From the NCBI GenBank assembly GCA_963783785.1, contig CAWAOQ010000010.1, forward strand, positions 124,001-188,000: a stretch of 64,000 bases of DNA, given 5' to 3'. The notes below the pieces were generated by a model. The model worked only from the letters and a program-made list of their open reading frames with translations, was not told where the DNA came from and searched no databases. Of the stretch, positions 20,711-29,445 are shown piece after piece; the first letter of the stretch is position 1; every line of letters starts with the position of its first letter. The translations under genes and the position numbers were made by a program. This DNA comes from CADEEN01 sp963783785 (lineage in GTDB: Bacteria > Pseudomonadota > Gammaproteobacteria > Burkholderiales > Burkholderiaceae_C).

Positions 20711-20731
20711 TACAAAGACTTGCGTGGTTTT
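20698..20731 (-). terminator. Rho-independent terminator of leuA
   Basis: A 12-bp stem (20699-20710 with 20720-20731), nine-base loop and T-rich 3' side on the minus strand, about 50 bp after the leuA stop. It marks the end of the ilv-pssA-leuA block. Confidence 0.8.
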
Positions 20732-20779
20732 CCTCAAGTCGATCCTGGGATTTCCCCCAGGTCGTGAAGGATTCCCGAC

Positions 20780-22325
20780 TCAGCCTTGCGCGGCCACGCG
20801 CTCGGCATTGCTGCGCAGCTTGTTCAACGCGGCGAGGTAGGCCTTCGCAGAAGCGACCACGATGTCCGGGTCCGCGCCCACGCCATTGACGATCCGTCCC
20901 CCTTGCTGCAGTCGCACCGTGACCTCGCCCTGCGATTCTGTGCTGCCGCTGGTGATGGCATTGACAGAGTAGAGCAGCAACTCGGCGCCGCTCTTCACTT
21001 TCGACTCGATGGCTTTCAGGCTCGCATCGACCGGCCCGTTGCCGTCGCTCTCGGCGTGGAACTCACTGCTGCCGATCGCGAAGGCCACGCTGGCGTGCGG
21101 CCGTTCGCCCGTCTCCGACCGCTGCGCCAGCGCGAGCAGGCGGTAATGCTCCTGCTCGTGCGTGACGCTCTCGTCGCCGACCAATGCAATGATGTCTTCA
21201 TCGAAGATCTCGCTCTTGCGATCGGCCAGTTCCTTGAACTTGGCGAACGCAGCATTGACATCGGCCTCGGACTCGAGCTGGATGCCCAGTTCCTGCAGCC
21301 GCTGCTTGAATGCATTTCGGCCCGACAGCTTGCCGAGAACGATCTTGTTGGCCGCCCAACCAACGTCTTCAGCCCGCATGATTTCGTAGGTGTCACGGGC
21401 CTTCAGCACGCCGTCCTGGTGGATGCCCGAGGCGTGGGCGAAGGCATTCGCGCCAACCACCGCCTTGTTGGGCTGCACGACAAAGCCGGTGGTCTGGCTG
21501 ACCATGCGCGAAGCCGGCACGATCTGGCTGGTGTCGATGCCCAGCTCCAGGCCGAAGTAGTCGCGTCTCGTGCGCACCGCCATCACCACTTCCTCGAGGG
21601 AGCAGTTGCCGGCGCGCTCGCCCAGAGCCATTGATCGTGCATTCGATCTGACGCGCGCCGCCGATCTTGACGCCCGCCAACGAGTTGGCGACCGCCAGGC
21701 CAAGATCGTTATGGCAATGCACCGACCAGATCGCCTTGTCCGAGTTGGGAATCCTCTCGCGCAGCGTGCGGATGAAGTCTCCGTACAACTCGGGAATCGC
21801 ATAGCCCACGGTGTCGGGAATATTCAGCGTCGTGGCCCCTTCGTCGATCGCAGCCTCCAGCACGCGGCAGAGGAAATCGACATCGGAGCGGTAGCCGTCT
21901 TCTGGGCTGAACTCGATGTCGTCACACAGATTGCGCGCAAAACGCACGGCCAGCTTCGCCTGCTCGAAGACCTGATCGGGCGTCATGCGCAGCTTCTTTT
22001 CCATGTGCAGCGCGCTGGTGGCGATGAACGTGTGGATCCGCGATCGAGCCGCACCGCGGAGCGCGTCGGCTGCACGCGAAATGTCGCGGTCATTGGCGCG
22101 CGCCAGCGAACAGACCGTCGAATCCTTGATCGCCTCGGCGATCGCCTTCACCGCCTCGAAGTCGCCATTGCTCGATGCCGCGAAGCCTGCCTCGATGACA
22201 TCCACACGCAGCCGTTCCAGTTGCCGCGCGATACGCAGCTTCTCGTCCCTCGTCATCGAGGCGCCAGGAGACTGCTCGCCGTCGCGCAAGGTGGTGTCGA
22301 AGATGATCAGCTTGTCGTTGGTCAT
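20780..22325 (-). CDS. leuA: 2-isopropylmalate synthase, interrupted by one frameshift
   Basis: Condenses acetyl-CoA with 2-oxoisovalerate, the committed step to leucine. The TIM-barrel domain begins 'IIFDTTLRDGEQSPG', with metal-site residues in 'VHCHNDLGLAVANSL'. After 'CTING' the frame is lost at about 21624-21629 and resumes one base later with 'LGERAGNCSLEEVVMA', the catalytic 'HASGIHQDGVLK' and the C-terminal LeuA allosteric domain that binds leucine. Removing one base gives 514 residues, the usual size. A leader peptide and attenuator lie immediately upstream, so expression is probably leucine-controlled. The break is very likely an error, because the gene is needed for leucine synthesis. 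Confidence 0.93.
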
Positions 22326-22340
22326 GGCTTGGCTTTCATG

Positions 22341-22385
22341 AAGAGAAAAGCAAACGGCCCGCTGGCTGGGAAGCTTGCGGGCCGT
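22341..22385 (-). terminator. Attenuator terminator upstream of leuA
   Basis: On the minus strand a 9-bp GC stem (ACGGCCCGC/GCGGGCCGT, 22377-22385 with 22354-22362) with a 14-base loop is followed by a T-rich run (22341-22353). It ends 15 bp before the leuA ATG and starts about 30 bp after the leader-peptide stop, the spacing expected for transcription attenuation. Confidence 0.75.
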
Positions 22386-22415
22386 CGATGGGCAGGAATA
22401 CAGGCATGCAATCGA

Positions 22416-22472
22416 TCAGCGCGCGGGCAGCACTCCTAGAAGCAGTAGCAGCGTGACGGGATGGATCGACAT
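22416..22472 (-). CDS. leuL: leu leader peptide (attenuation control of leuA)
   Basis: An 18-residue open frame, MSIHPVTLLLLLGVLPAR, lies between pssA and leuA on the minus strand. Five consecutive leucine codons (CTG CTA CTG CTT CTA) include codons rare in this GC-rich genome, and a sixth leucine follows. The stop is about 30 bp before a rho-independent terminator that ends just ahead of leuA. This is the classical arrangement in which a ribosome stalled by low charged tRNA-Leu prevents the terminator from forming. The competing antiterminator stem was not resolved by eye. Confidence 0.75.
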   Translation of the reverse strand: MSIHPVTLLLLLGVLPAR

Positions 22473-22496
22473 GGGCCGAAATGTAGCACGGGGCAC

Positions 22497-23334
22497 TCAG
22501 CGGTGCAGGCCGGCCTCCTCGGGTTCGTCGGTAGACGTTGCGATCACGCTGACTGGCCTGCCCTTGGCCTTCTTGTAGGCGTAGACCACGTAGCCCGACA
22601 CGCCGTAGAGGCAGAACAGGGCAAACAGGACGATCGGCGGATGGATGTTGATCACCGCAATGGCCAGCGCGATCGCGACGATGACGACGAACGGAACCGT
22701 GCGCGGCCCGCCCACGACCTTGAAGCTGTAGAACGGCGCGTTGGTCACCATCGACAAGCCCGCATACATGGTCATCGCAAAGGCCGTCCACGCAAGCCAA
22801 TCGATACGCGACACGCCTCTTGAAGCCGGCGTCGTCCATGACCCAGATCAGACCCATCACCAACGCTGCGGCGGCCGGACTCGGCAGGCCCTGGAAAAAG
22901 CGCTTGTCGACCACACCAATGTTGACGTTGAAGCGGGCCAGGCGCAAAGCCGCCGCGGCGCAATAGACAAAGGCCGCCATCCAGCCGAATCGGCCGAGCC
23001 CCTGGAGCGCCCAGACGTAGACGATCAGTGCCGGCGCCAGGCCGAAACTGACCATGTCGCACAGGCTGTCCATCTGCTCGCCAAACGCGCTTTGCGAGTT
23101 CGTCATGCGCGCGACGCGCCCATCCAGACTGTCCAGCACCGCGGCGCAGAAGATCCCGATCGCCGCCGCCTCGAAGCGACCGTTCATCGCCATCACAATG
23201 GCATAGAAACTGGCGAACAGTGCCGCCAGCGAGATCGCATTGGGCAGGATGTACAAGCCCTTGCGCCTCGGCCGCGGCGGCTCTTCTGCCACCGCCACCG
23301 AGGCGTCAGGGTTGTCGCGCGGGTCAGCTGTCAT
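22497..23334 (-). CDS. pssA: CDP-diacylglycerol-serine O-phosphatidyltransferase, interrupted by one frameshift
   Basis: Integral-membrane enzyme making phosphatidylserine, the precursor of phosphatidylethanolamine. The N-terminal part carries the CDP-alcohol phosphotransferase motif D-G-x2-A-R-x8-G-x3-D-x3-D ('LDSLDGRVARM...FGEQMDSLCD'). After 'DDAGFK' the frame changes by one base (t at 22818) and continues 'GVSRIDWLAWTAFAMTM' with the remaining membrane helices. The repaired product is about 278 residues. It lies 18 bp after ilvC, and in Burkholderiales it is regularly between ilvC and leuA. The break is probably a sequence error. Confidence 0.9.
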
Positions 23335-23352
23335 TGACGCGAGGATAGCGCG

Positions 23353-24369
23353 TCAGTTGCGGCTCTTGTCCACGAGTTTGTTGGCCTTGATCCACGGCAT
23401 CATCGCGCGCAGCTTCTCGCCCACGACCTCGATCTGGTGATCCGCAGTGAGGCGGCGACGCGACAGCAGGGTCGGCGCACCGGCGCGGTTCTCGAGGATG
23501 AAGCTCTTTGCGTACTCGCCGGTCTGGATGTCCTTGAGCACTTGGCGCATCACGTTCTTCGTCTCGTCGCTGACGATCCGGGGCCCGGTCACGTACTCGC
23601 CGTATTCGGCATTGTTCGAGATCGAGTAGTTCATGTTGGCGATGCCGCCTTCGTAGATCAGGTCGACGATCAGCTTCAACTCGTGCAGACACTCGAAGTA
23701 CGCCATCTCGGGCGCATAGCCAGCCTCGACCAGCGTCTCGAAACCCGCCTTGATCAGCTCGACTGTGCCGCCGCACAGCACCGCCTGCTCGCCGAACAGG
23801 TCGGTTTCGGTCTCTTCACGGAAATTGGTTTCGATGATGCCTGCCTTGCCGCCCCCATTGGCCACCGCGTACGACAGTGCCAGGTCGCGGGCCTTGCCGC
23901 TCTTGTCGGCGTGCACGGCGATCAGGTGCGGCACACCGCCCCCCTGCGTATAGGTGTTGCGCACGGTGTGGCCCGGTGCCTTGGGGGCGACCATCCACAC
24001 GTCCAGATCGTCGCGCGGCACCACTTGACCATAGTGCACGTTGAAGCCGTGCGCGAAGGCCAGCGACGCGCCTTGCTTGATGTTTGGCGCGATGTCGTTG
24101 GCATACACCGCGGCGATCTGCTCGTCGGGCAGCAACACCATCACCACGTCGGCACTCTTCACAGCGTCGGCCACCTCGGCCACCTTCAGCCCGGCCTTCT
24201 CGACCTTGGCCCAGGAAGCCCCGCCCCGACGCAGGCCCACGGTGACCTTGATGCCGCTGTCGTTCAGGTTCTGGGCATGGGCATGACCCTGTGAACCGTA
24301 GCCGATGATCGCCACCTGCTTGCCCTTGATCAGGCTGAGATCGGCGTCCTTGTCGTAATAGACCTTCAT
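23353..24369 (-). CDS. ilvC: Ketol-acid reductoisomerase (NADP+)
   Basis: Second common step of valine and isoleucine synthesis: isomerisation and NADPH reduction of acetohydroxy acids. Class I (short) enzyme of 338 residues. The NADPH-binding motif is 'IIGYGSQGHAHAQNL' at about 26-40. The C-terminal knotted helical domain carries the Mg-binding acidic residues in 'ETDLFGEQAVLCGG' and 'YFECLHELKLIVDLI'. It starts 21 bp after ilvH, so the genes are cotranscribed. Confidence 0.97.
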   Translation of the reverse strand: MKVYYDKDADLSLIKGKQVAIIGYGSQGHAHAQNLNDSGIKVTVGLRRGGASWAKVEKAGLKVAEVADAVKSADVVMVLLPDEQIAAVYANDIAPNIKQGASLAFAHGFNVHYGQVVPRDDLDVWMVAPKAPGHTVRNTYTQGGGVPHLIAVHADKSGKARDLALSYAVANGGGKAGIIETNFREETETDLFGEQAVLCGGTVELIKAGFETLVEAGYAPEMAYFECLHELKLIVDLIYEGGIANMNYSISNNAEYGEYVTGPRIVSDETKNVMRQVLKDIQTGEYAKSFILENRAGAPTLLSRRRLTADHQIEVVGEKLRAMMPWIKANKLVDKSRN

Positions 24370-24390
24370 GGATTTCTCTCCGTCAAAAAA

Positions 24391-24882
24391 TCAAACTCTG
24401 AGGATGCGCTCGCCACGCCCGATGCCGCTGGCACCGGTGCGTACCGTTTCCAGAATCGCACCGCGGTCGATGGCGACCAAGAATGCGTCAAGCTTGGCGC
24501 CGTCGCCCGTCAGCTCGATGGTGTAGCTCTTGTCCGTGACGTCGATGATGCGCCCGCGAAAGATGTCGGCCATGCGTGTCATCTCTTCGCGCTCCTTGCC
24601 CACGGCGCGCACCTTCACCAGCATCAGCTCACGCTCGGTGAAGCTGCCTTCTGTCAGGTCGACCACCTTCACCACCTCGATCAACCGATTCAAGTGCTTG
24701 GTGATCTGCTCGATCACCTCGTCACTGCCGGTCGTGACGATGGTCATGCGCGACAGCGAGGCATCCTCGGTCGGCGCCACGGTCAGACTCTCGATGTTGT
24801 AGCCGCGCGCGGAAAAGAGTGCCACCACGCGTGACAGGGCACCCGGCTCGTTCTCGAGCAGCAGCGCAATGATGTGTTTCAT
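24391..24882 (-). CDS. ilvH: Acetolactate synthase small (regulatory) subunit
   Basis: 163-residue regulatory subunit that activates IlvB and confers valine feedback inhibition. The N-terminal ACT domain begins 'MKHIIALLLENEPGALSRVV' with the ligand-binding loop near 'LFSARGYNIESL', and the second regulatory domain follows. It is 163 bp downstream of ilvB, an unusually long gap for partner subunits, which contains two look-alike hairpins, and 21 bp upstream of ilvC. Confidence 0.97.
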   Translation of the reverse strand: MKHIIALLLENEPGALSRVVALFSARGYNIESLTVAPTEDASLSRMTIVTTGSDEVIEQITKHLNRLIEVVKVVDLTEGSFTERELMLVKVRAVGKEREEMTRMADIFRGRIIDVTDKSYTIELTGDGAKLDAFLVAIDRGAILETVRTGASGIGRGERILRV

Positions 24883-24912
24883 GTCGTTCGTCCTGGCGCG
24901 CTCTTCACTGGA

Positions 24913-25021
24913 GCCGACGGTGATCGGCGATGCTTGGCCACGCGGTTCGATGCGGTTGGAAATGAATGTCCGGGCTGGAAAGCGTCTGCAGCACGAACCG
25001 CCTGCGGCACGGTAATGCCGC
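24913..25021 (-). ncRNA. Candidate structured leader RNA upstream of ilvH
   Basis: In the 163-bp ilvB-ilvH gap two minus-strand hairpins share nearly the same hexaloop: TTACCG (stem 25004-25009 with 25016-25021) and TCACCG (stem 24913-24917 with 24924-24928). Paired stems with matching loops before a regulated gene suggest a cis-acting RNA or a protein-binding site. I recall a betaproteobacterial ilvH RNA motif being reported but cannot confirm that this is it. Confidence 0.35.
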
Positions 25022-25045
25022 CAACAGCCCTTGCCTGGGTCCGCC

Positions 25046-26829
25046 CTACAGGTCTTCGGACCCTAGCAACATCTCGGAGATGCCTTGACCGGCCTTGACC
25101 ATCGGCCAGACGTTCTCGGTCGGATCGGTTCGGATGTCGAGGAACACCGTGCGGTCCTTGAGGCGGATCGCCTCGCGAAGTGCAGCCTCGACGTCGCCGG
25201 GCTTCTCGACCAGCAAGCCGACGTGGCCGTAGGCCTCGGCGAGCTTGACGAAATCGGGCAGTGCGTCCATGTAGCTGTGCGAATAGCGGCCCTCGTAGTC
25301 GAGTTCCTGCCACTGCCGCACCATACCGAGGTAGCGGTTGTTCAGCGACACGATCTTCACCGGCGTCTTGTACTGCTGGCAGGTCGACAGTTCCTGGATG
25401 CACATCTGGATCGAGCCCTCGCCAGTGATGCAGAACACGTCCGCGTCCGGCTTGGCCAGCTTGATGCCCATCGCATACGGCAGCCCGACACCCATCGTGC
25501 CGAGGCCCCCGGAGTTGATCCAGCGGCGTGGCTGCTCGAATCGGTAGAACTGCGCCGCCCACATCTGGTGCTGCCCGACGTCGCTGGTGATGTAGGTATC
25601 GCGATCCTTCGTGAGCTGCCACAGCGTATCGACCACTTGCTGTGGCTTGATGACCTCGCTGCTCTTGCGGTAGGCCAGGCAGTCGCGTTTTCGCCACTCG
25701 TTGATCTGCGCCCACCACGCATTGAGCGCCTCCTTGCCCGGACGCGCCTGCGCTTCCTTCACCTGGGCGATCAACTCCTGCAGCACATCCTTCACGTCGC
25801 CGACGATCGGGATATCGACCTTGACGCGCTTGGAGATGCTCGACGGGTCGATGTCGACATGAACGATCTTGCGCTCGACCGAAGCGAAGTGCTTGGGATT
25901 GCCGATCACGCGGTCATCGAAACGCGCACCCACCGCCAGCAGCACGTCGCAGTGCTGCATCGTCATGTTCGCCTCGTAGGTGCCATGCATCCCCAGCATG
26001 CCAAGGAACTGCGGATCGCTGGCAGCAATGGCGCCGAGCCCCATCAGCGTATTGGTACAGGGGTAGCCGAGCAGGTGCACCAGTTCTCGCAACTCGGCCG
26101 AGGCCTCACCGAGGATCACGCCTCCGCCGGTGTAGATGTATGGGCGCTTGGCGGCGAGCAACAGTTGCACGGCCTTGCGGATCTGGCCGCCGTGGCCCTT
26201 CTTGACCGGGTTGTACGACCGCATCTCGATGCGATCGGGGTAGTGGAATGGTGCGGTCTTCAGCGACACATCCTTGGGCACGTCCACCACCACGGGGCCG
26301 GGGCGCCCGGTGCGTGCGATGTGGAACGCCTTCTTGATGGTCAGCGCCAGGTCGCGCACGTCCTTGACCAGGAAGTTGTGCTTCACGATCGGCCGCGTGA
26401 TGCCGACGGTGTCGCACTCCTGGAAGGCATCCAGGCCGATCGCCGGCGTCGGCACTTGCCCGGTGATGATCACCATCGGGATCGAGTCCATGTACGCGGT
26501 CGCAATGCCGGTGACGGCATTGGTCACTCCCGGACCCGATGTCACGAGTGCCACGCCGACCTCGCCGGTGGCACGTGCGTAGCCGTCGGCGGCGTGGATG
26601 GCGGCCTGTTCATGGCGCACCAGTACATGCTCGATCGTGTCCTGCTTGTACAGGGCATCGTAGATGTAGAGCACAGCGCCGCCAGGGTAGCCCCAAAGGT
26701 ACCTGACGCCCTCGGCCTGCAGGCAGCGGACGAGAATCTCTGAGCCGTTCGGCTCGCGTGCTGGGGAATTGGGGGAGAAGCAGGCTGTGCCGATGCGGCA
26801 CGCTTGACTTCCGCGGCAGACATGTCCAT
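25046..26829 (-). CDS. ilvB: Acetolactate synthase large subunit, N-terminal frameshift
   Basis: Thiamine-diphosphate enzyme making acetolactate or acetohydroxybutyrate for Val, Leu and Ile. It has catalytic Glu in 'VLVRHEQAAIHAADGYAR', the FAD-binding middle domain, and the ThDP-Mg motif 'CITGEGSIQMCIQEL' closing with 'SLNNRYLGM'. The N-terminus starts at ATG 26829 ('MDMSAAEVKRAAS'), seven bases after an AGAGG site. The conserved part beginning 'NGSEILVRCLQAEGVRYLWG' is in another frame with no start codon of its own. The change lies between about 26755 and 26800 and equals one missing base, unlike the insertions elsewhere. The repaired length is about 594 residues. Confidence 0.93.
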
Positions 26830-27082
26830 CTTGAACCTCTGTGAATTTCTCTAACGAAAATCCATCGGTGCCCCTCCTCGCGCCCTCGTGAGGCGGATGT
26901 GGAACCTGCGCGGTCAGAAACTGGACGCCCGGGTCGGGCCGCCCAACTGAGACCTGAATAGCGTTGTGCGAAGCAGCATTATTACATCAGCCGTCGGCTG
27001 CGGCGGCGGCACACGGCGTCCCTGCTGGGCAGTGACATAATCCGCCGCGCTCCCAAGCCGGGGGCCCTGCGTCTCTGCCGCC

Positions 27083-27652
27083 TTGGCCACCGACAACGAA
27101 CTCTCTGACTTTCTCAAGAGCGTCGAGAAACGTGCCTTCAAGCGCACTGCCTACACGGTGCGCAATGACGAGGCCGCGTTGGATATCGTGCAGGACGCCA
27201 TGATCCGGCTGGCCGAGAAGTACGCCGACCGGCCCGCCGCCGAACTTCCGCTGGTGTTCCAGCGGATACTGTCCAACGCCACGATGGACTGGTTTCGGCG
27301 CCAGAAGGTGCGCAATGCGCTGATCGTGAACCTTTCCGAGTTCGAGGGCGCTGACGATGATGGCGGCGATTTCGACCTGCTCGAGTTGCTTGATACCTCC
27401 GCCGGCTCGGTCGCGACGGAAAGTGCCGCGGACTCCGTGGGTCGCATGCAGACCCTGCAACTCATCGAAGCCGAGGTGGCCCGATTGCCGAGGCGTCAAC
27501 GGGAAGCATTCTTGCTTCGTTACTGGGAAGAGTTGGATGTTGCAGAAACAGCATCGGTCATGGGGTGCTCGGAAGGCAGTGTGAAGACGCATTGTTCCCG
27601 GGCCGTACATGCATTGGCATTGACACTGCGCGCCAAGGGGATTTCGATATGA
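27083..27652 (+). CDS. ECF-type RNA polymerase sigma factor
   Basis: Alternative sigma factor of 189 residues. Region 2 spans about 10-75 ('AYTVRNDEAALDIVQDAMIRL', then 'MDWFRRQKVRN'). Region 4 spans about 125-185 ('LPRRQREAFLLRYWEELDVAETA ... GSVKTHCSRAVHAL'). TTG 27083 is used because the conserved sequence begins there ('ATDNELSDFLKSVEKRAFKR'). It heads four genes joined by 4-base overlaps. The coupled DUF3619 membrane protein is the likely anti-sigma partner by position and topology. The signal it answers is unknown. Confidence 0.9.
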   Translation: MATDNELSDFLKSVEKRAFKRTAYTVRNDEAALDIVQDAMIRLAEKYADRPAAELPLVFQRILSNATMDWFRRQKVRNALIVNLSEFEGADDDGGDFDLLELLDTSAGSVATESAADSVGRMQTLQLIEAEVARLPRRQREAFLLRYWEELDVAETASVMGCSEGSVKTHCSRAVHALALTLRAKGISI

Positions 27653-28113
27653 AGAATCAAAGGTTGCCGTCGCCGGATGTGTCGCGATCCGTTGAGGCGA
27701 TGCAGGCACGGTTTGCCCTCCGCATCACTGCCAGCCTGTCGGAACTGCAAGCTGGCGGTCTTGGGCCGGATGTGGATGAGCGCCTGCGCTTTGCGCGTGA
27801 GCAGGCCTTGTTGCGCGCGCGCGCGGTTCGCCCGACTCGGTTGGCTGCGCCGGCGGGCGTGGCCCAGAGTGGCGGCACGATGGCACTCGGCCCTGGCGAC
27901 AGGTCCGACGTCACGCCGTGGTGGCTGCGCCTTGGCGCGTTGGTGCCGTTGGCCGTGCTCTTGGCAGGCTTGGTGCTGATCGACAGCCAGTACACCCGTG
28001 CACAAATCGAAGCTGCCGCCGAACTCGACGCGGCCATCCTGTCCGATGACCTGCCGCCGGAAGCCTACCGCGACCAGGGATTCGTTGAATTCCTCAAGAC
28101 TTCGCGGCCGTGA
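27649..28113 (+). CDS. DUF3619 membrane protein, possible anti-sigma factor
   Basis: 154-residue protein with a cytoplasmic N-terminal half of about 80 residues ('ARFALRITASLSELQAGGL'), one transmembrane helix ('LRLGALVPLAVLLAGLVLID') and a short periplasmic tail ('AAILSDDLPPEAYRDQGFVEFL'). This topology fits a single-pass anti-sigma factor. Its start overlaps the sigma gene stop (ATGA). The function is inferred from position and topology only. Confidence 0.75.
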   Translation: MKNQRLPSPDVSRSVEAMQARFALRITASLSELQAGGLGPDVDERLRFAREQALLRARAVRPTRLAAPAGVAQSGGTMALGPGDRSDVTPWWLRLGALVPLAVLLAGLVLIDSQYTRAQIEAAAELDAAILSDDLPPEAYRDQGFVEFLKTSRP

Positions 28114-28856
28114 CCCCTTTTGCCACCCCGCTGCTCAGAGTGTTTCTGCACGGCCTCCGCACCGCAGGGGTGCTCTGCGCGCTGGGGTTCGCCGGGCTGG
28201 CCGGGGCCCAAGGCGTCGCCGGGTCAGGCCCGGTGGCTTGGAACAGTCTGAGTCAGGCGCAGAAGAGCGTTCTCACGCCGCTTGAACGCGACTGGCGCGC
28301 CATCAGTCCGGATCAGCAACAGAAGTGGGTCGAGGTGGCCAATCGTTTCCCGGCCATGCCGGCCGAAGAGCGTAGCCGCGTCCAACAGCGCATTGCCGAG
28401 TGGTCGCGCCTGTCGCCCAAGGAACGTGGCCAGGCCCGCCTCAACTTCCAGGAGTCACGCCAGCTCAGTCCGCAAGAAAGACAGCAGCAATGGGAGGCCT
28501 ACCTGGCGCTCCCGCCCGAACAGCGTCGGGCACTGGCCGAGCGCATGCGGCCCAGTACCGCGAGCACGCGCAATGGCGTCGCCGGCGATGCGAGCATCAA
28601 GTCGAGCGTCGTGCGTGTGCCTGGCTCACCGCCTGCGCGACCGGTGAGCCCGACGGTCGTGCAGCGCGGTGCCGGAGCGACCACCAACCTGGTCTCCAAG
28701 CCAGCGACGCCGCCTCTGCACCAGCAAGCCGGGTTGCCCAAGGTCGCGGCGACGCCAGGCTTTGTCGACCGTGCGACCTTGTTGCCGCAGCGCGGCGCAC
28801 AGGGCGCGGCAGCAGTTGCACCGGTGGCCGCCGATGACAAGTCCAAAGCCAAGTGA
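28110..28856 (+). CDS. DUF3106 secreted protein
   Basis: 248 residues with a signal peptide ('LHGLRTAGVLCALGFAGLAGAQG'). A helical DUF3106 region follows, made of repeated short helices with the pattern 'L(S/P)P(E/K)ERxxxxxxW' ('LTPLERDWRAISPDQQQKWVEVA', then 'RLSPKERGQARLN' and 'QLSPQERQQQWEAYLALPPEQRR'). The tail is Ala/Pro-rich and low in complexity. GTG 28110 overlaps the DUF3619 stop. The helix pattern resembles periplasmic stress proteins that sense misfolding or metals (CpxP/Spy-like), but that is only a structural resemblance. Confidence 0.75.
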   Translation: MTPFATPLLRVFLHGLRTAGVLCALGFAGLAGAQGVAGSGPVAWNSLSQAQKSVLTPLERDWRAISPDQQQKWVEVANRFPAMPAEERSRVQQRIAEWSRLSPKERGQARLNFQESRQLSPQERQQQWEAYLALPPEQRRALAERMRPSTASTRNGVAGDASIKSSVVRVPGSPPARPVSPTVVQRGAGATTNLVSKPATPPLHQQAGLPKVAATPGFVDRATLLPQRGAQGAAAVAPVAADDKSKAK

Positions 28857-29389
28857 CTGCGCCCGTCGCACCGTGCGATGACGCTTCGGCGCCCAGCCTG
28901 ACTCGACGCATGGCCGCCTTCGTGTACGAAGGCGTCTTGCTGTTCGGCGTGCTGACGATTGCGGGCTATCTCTACTCGTCGTTGACCCAGCAGCGTCACG
29001 CACTGCATGGGCTGGCCGGGCTGCAGGTCTTTCTCTTCGTCGTGCTGGCCATCTACTTCACCTGGTTCTGGAGCCACGGCGGACAGACTGTCGCGATGCG
29101 CGCGTGGCACGTCCGCCTGGTCACTCGCGACGGACAGCCGGTGACACAGGCGCGCGCGCTGTCGCGTTACCTCGCGAGTTGGGTCTGGTTCGTGCCAGCG
29201 CTGGCCTCGGCATCCCTGGCGCACCTGCAAAGCGCTGCACAGATATTCGCGCTGCTGTCCGCGTGGGTCGTCGTCTACGCCCTGACGGCATTGATGCACC
29301 CCGAACGCCAGTTCTGGCATGACGCTCTGTGCGGCACCCGGCTGGTCATGTGGCGCCCAACCGCACGGCGGGCACAATCGGGCGCATGA
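28853..29389 (+). CDS. RDD-family membrane protein
   Basis: 178-residue inner-membrane protein with the RDD domain: 'SLTRRMAAFVYEGVLLF' (Arg-Arg instead of the usual Arg-Asp-Asp start), 'SHGGQTVAMRAWHVRLVTRDG' and the closing 'ERQFWHDALCGTRLV'. About four membrane helices are visible. GTG 28853 overlaps the stop of the DUF3106 gene, so it belongs to the sigma-factor operon. RDD proteins are of uncertain role; some have been linked to ion transport. Confidence 0.8.
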   Translation: MTAPVAPCDDASAPSLTRRMAAFVYEGVLLFGVLTIAGYLYSSLTQQRHALHGLAGLQVFLFVVLAIYFTWFWSHGGQTVAMRAWHVRLVTRDGQPVTQARALSRYLASWVWFVPALASASLAHLQSAAQIFALLSAWVVVYALTALMHPERQFWHDALCGTRLVMWRPTARRAQSGA

Positions 29390-29445
29390 GCCCGCCGGGG
29401 CGCCCGAAGGGCGACTACCGGATGGCGGAGCCCAAAGGTATCGCG

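Noticed and set aside
26830..27082. Possible ilv leader peptide upstream of ilvB
   Set aside because: Short frames exist, including one starting MLLRTTLF, but none has a run of Ile, Val or Leu codons, and no terminator hairpin with a T run follows.
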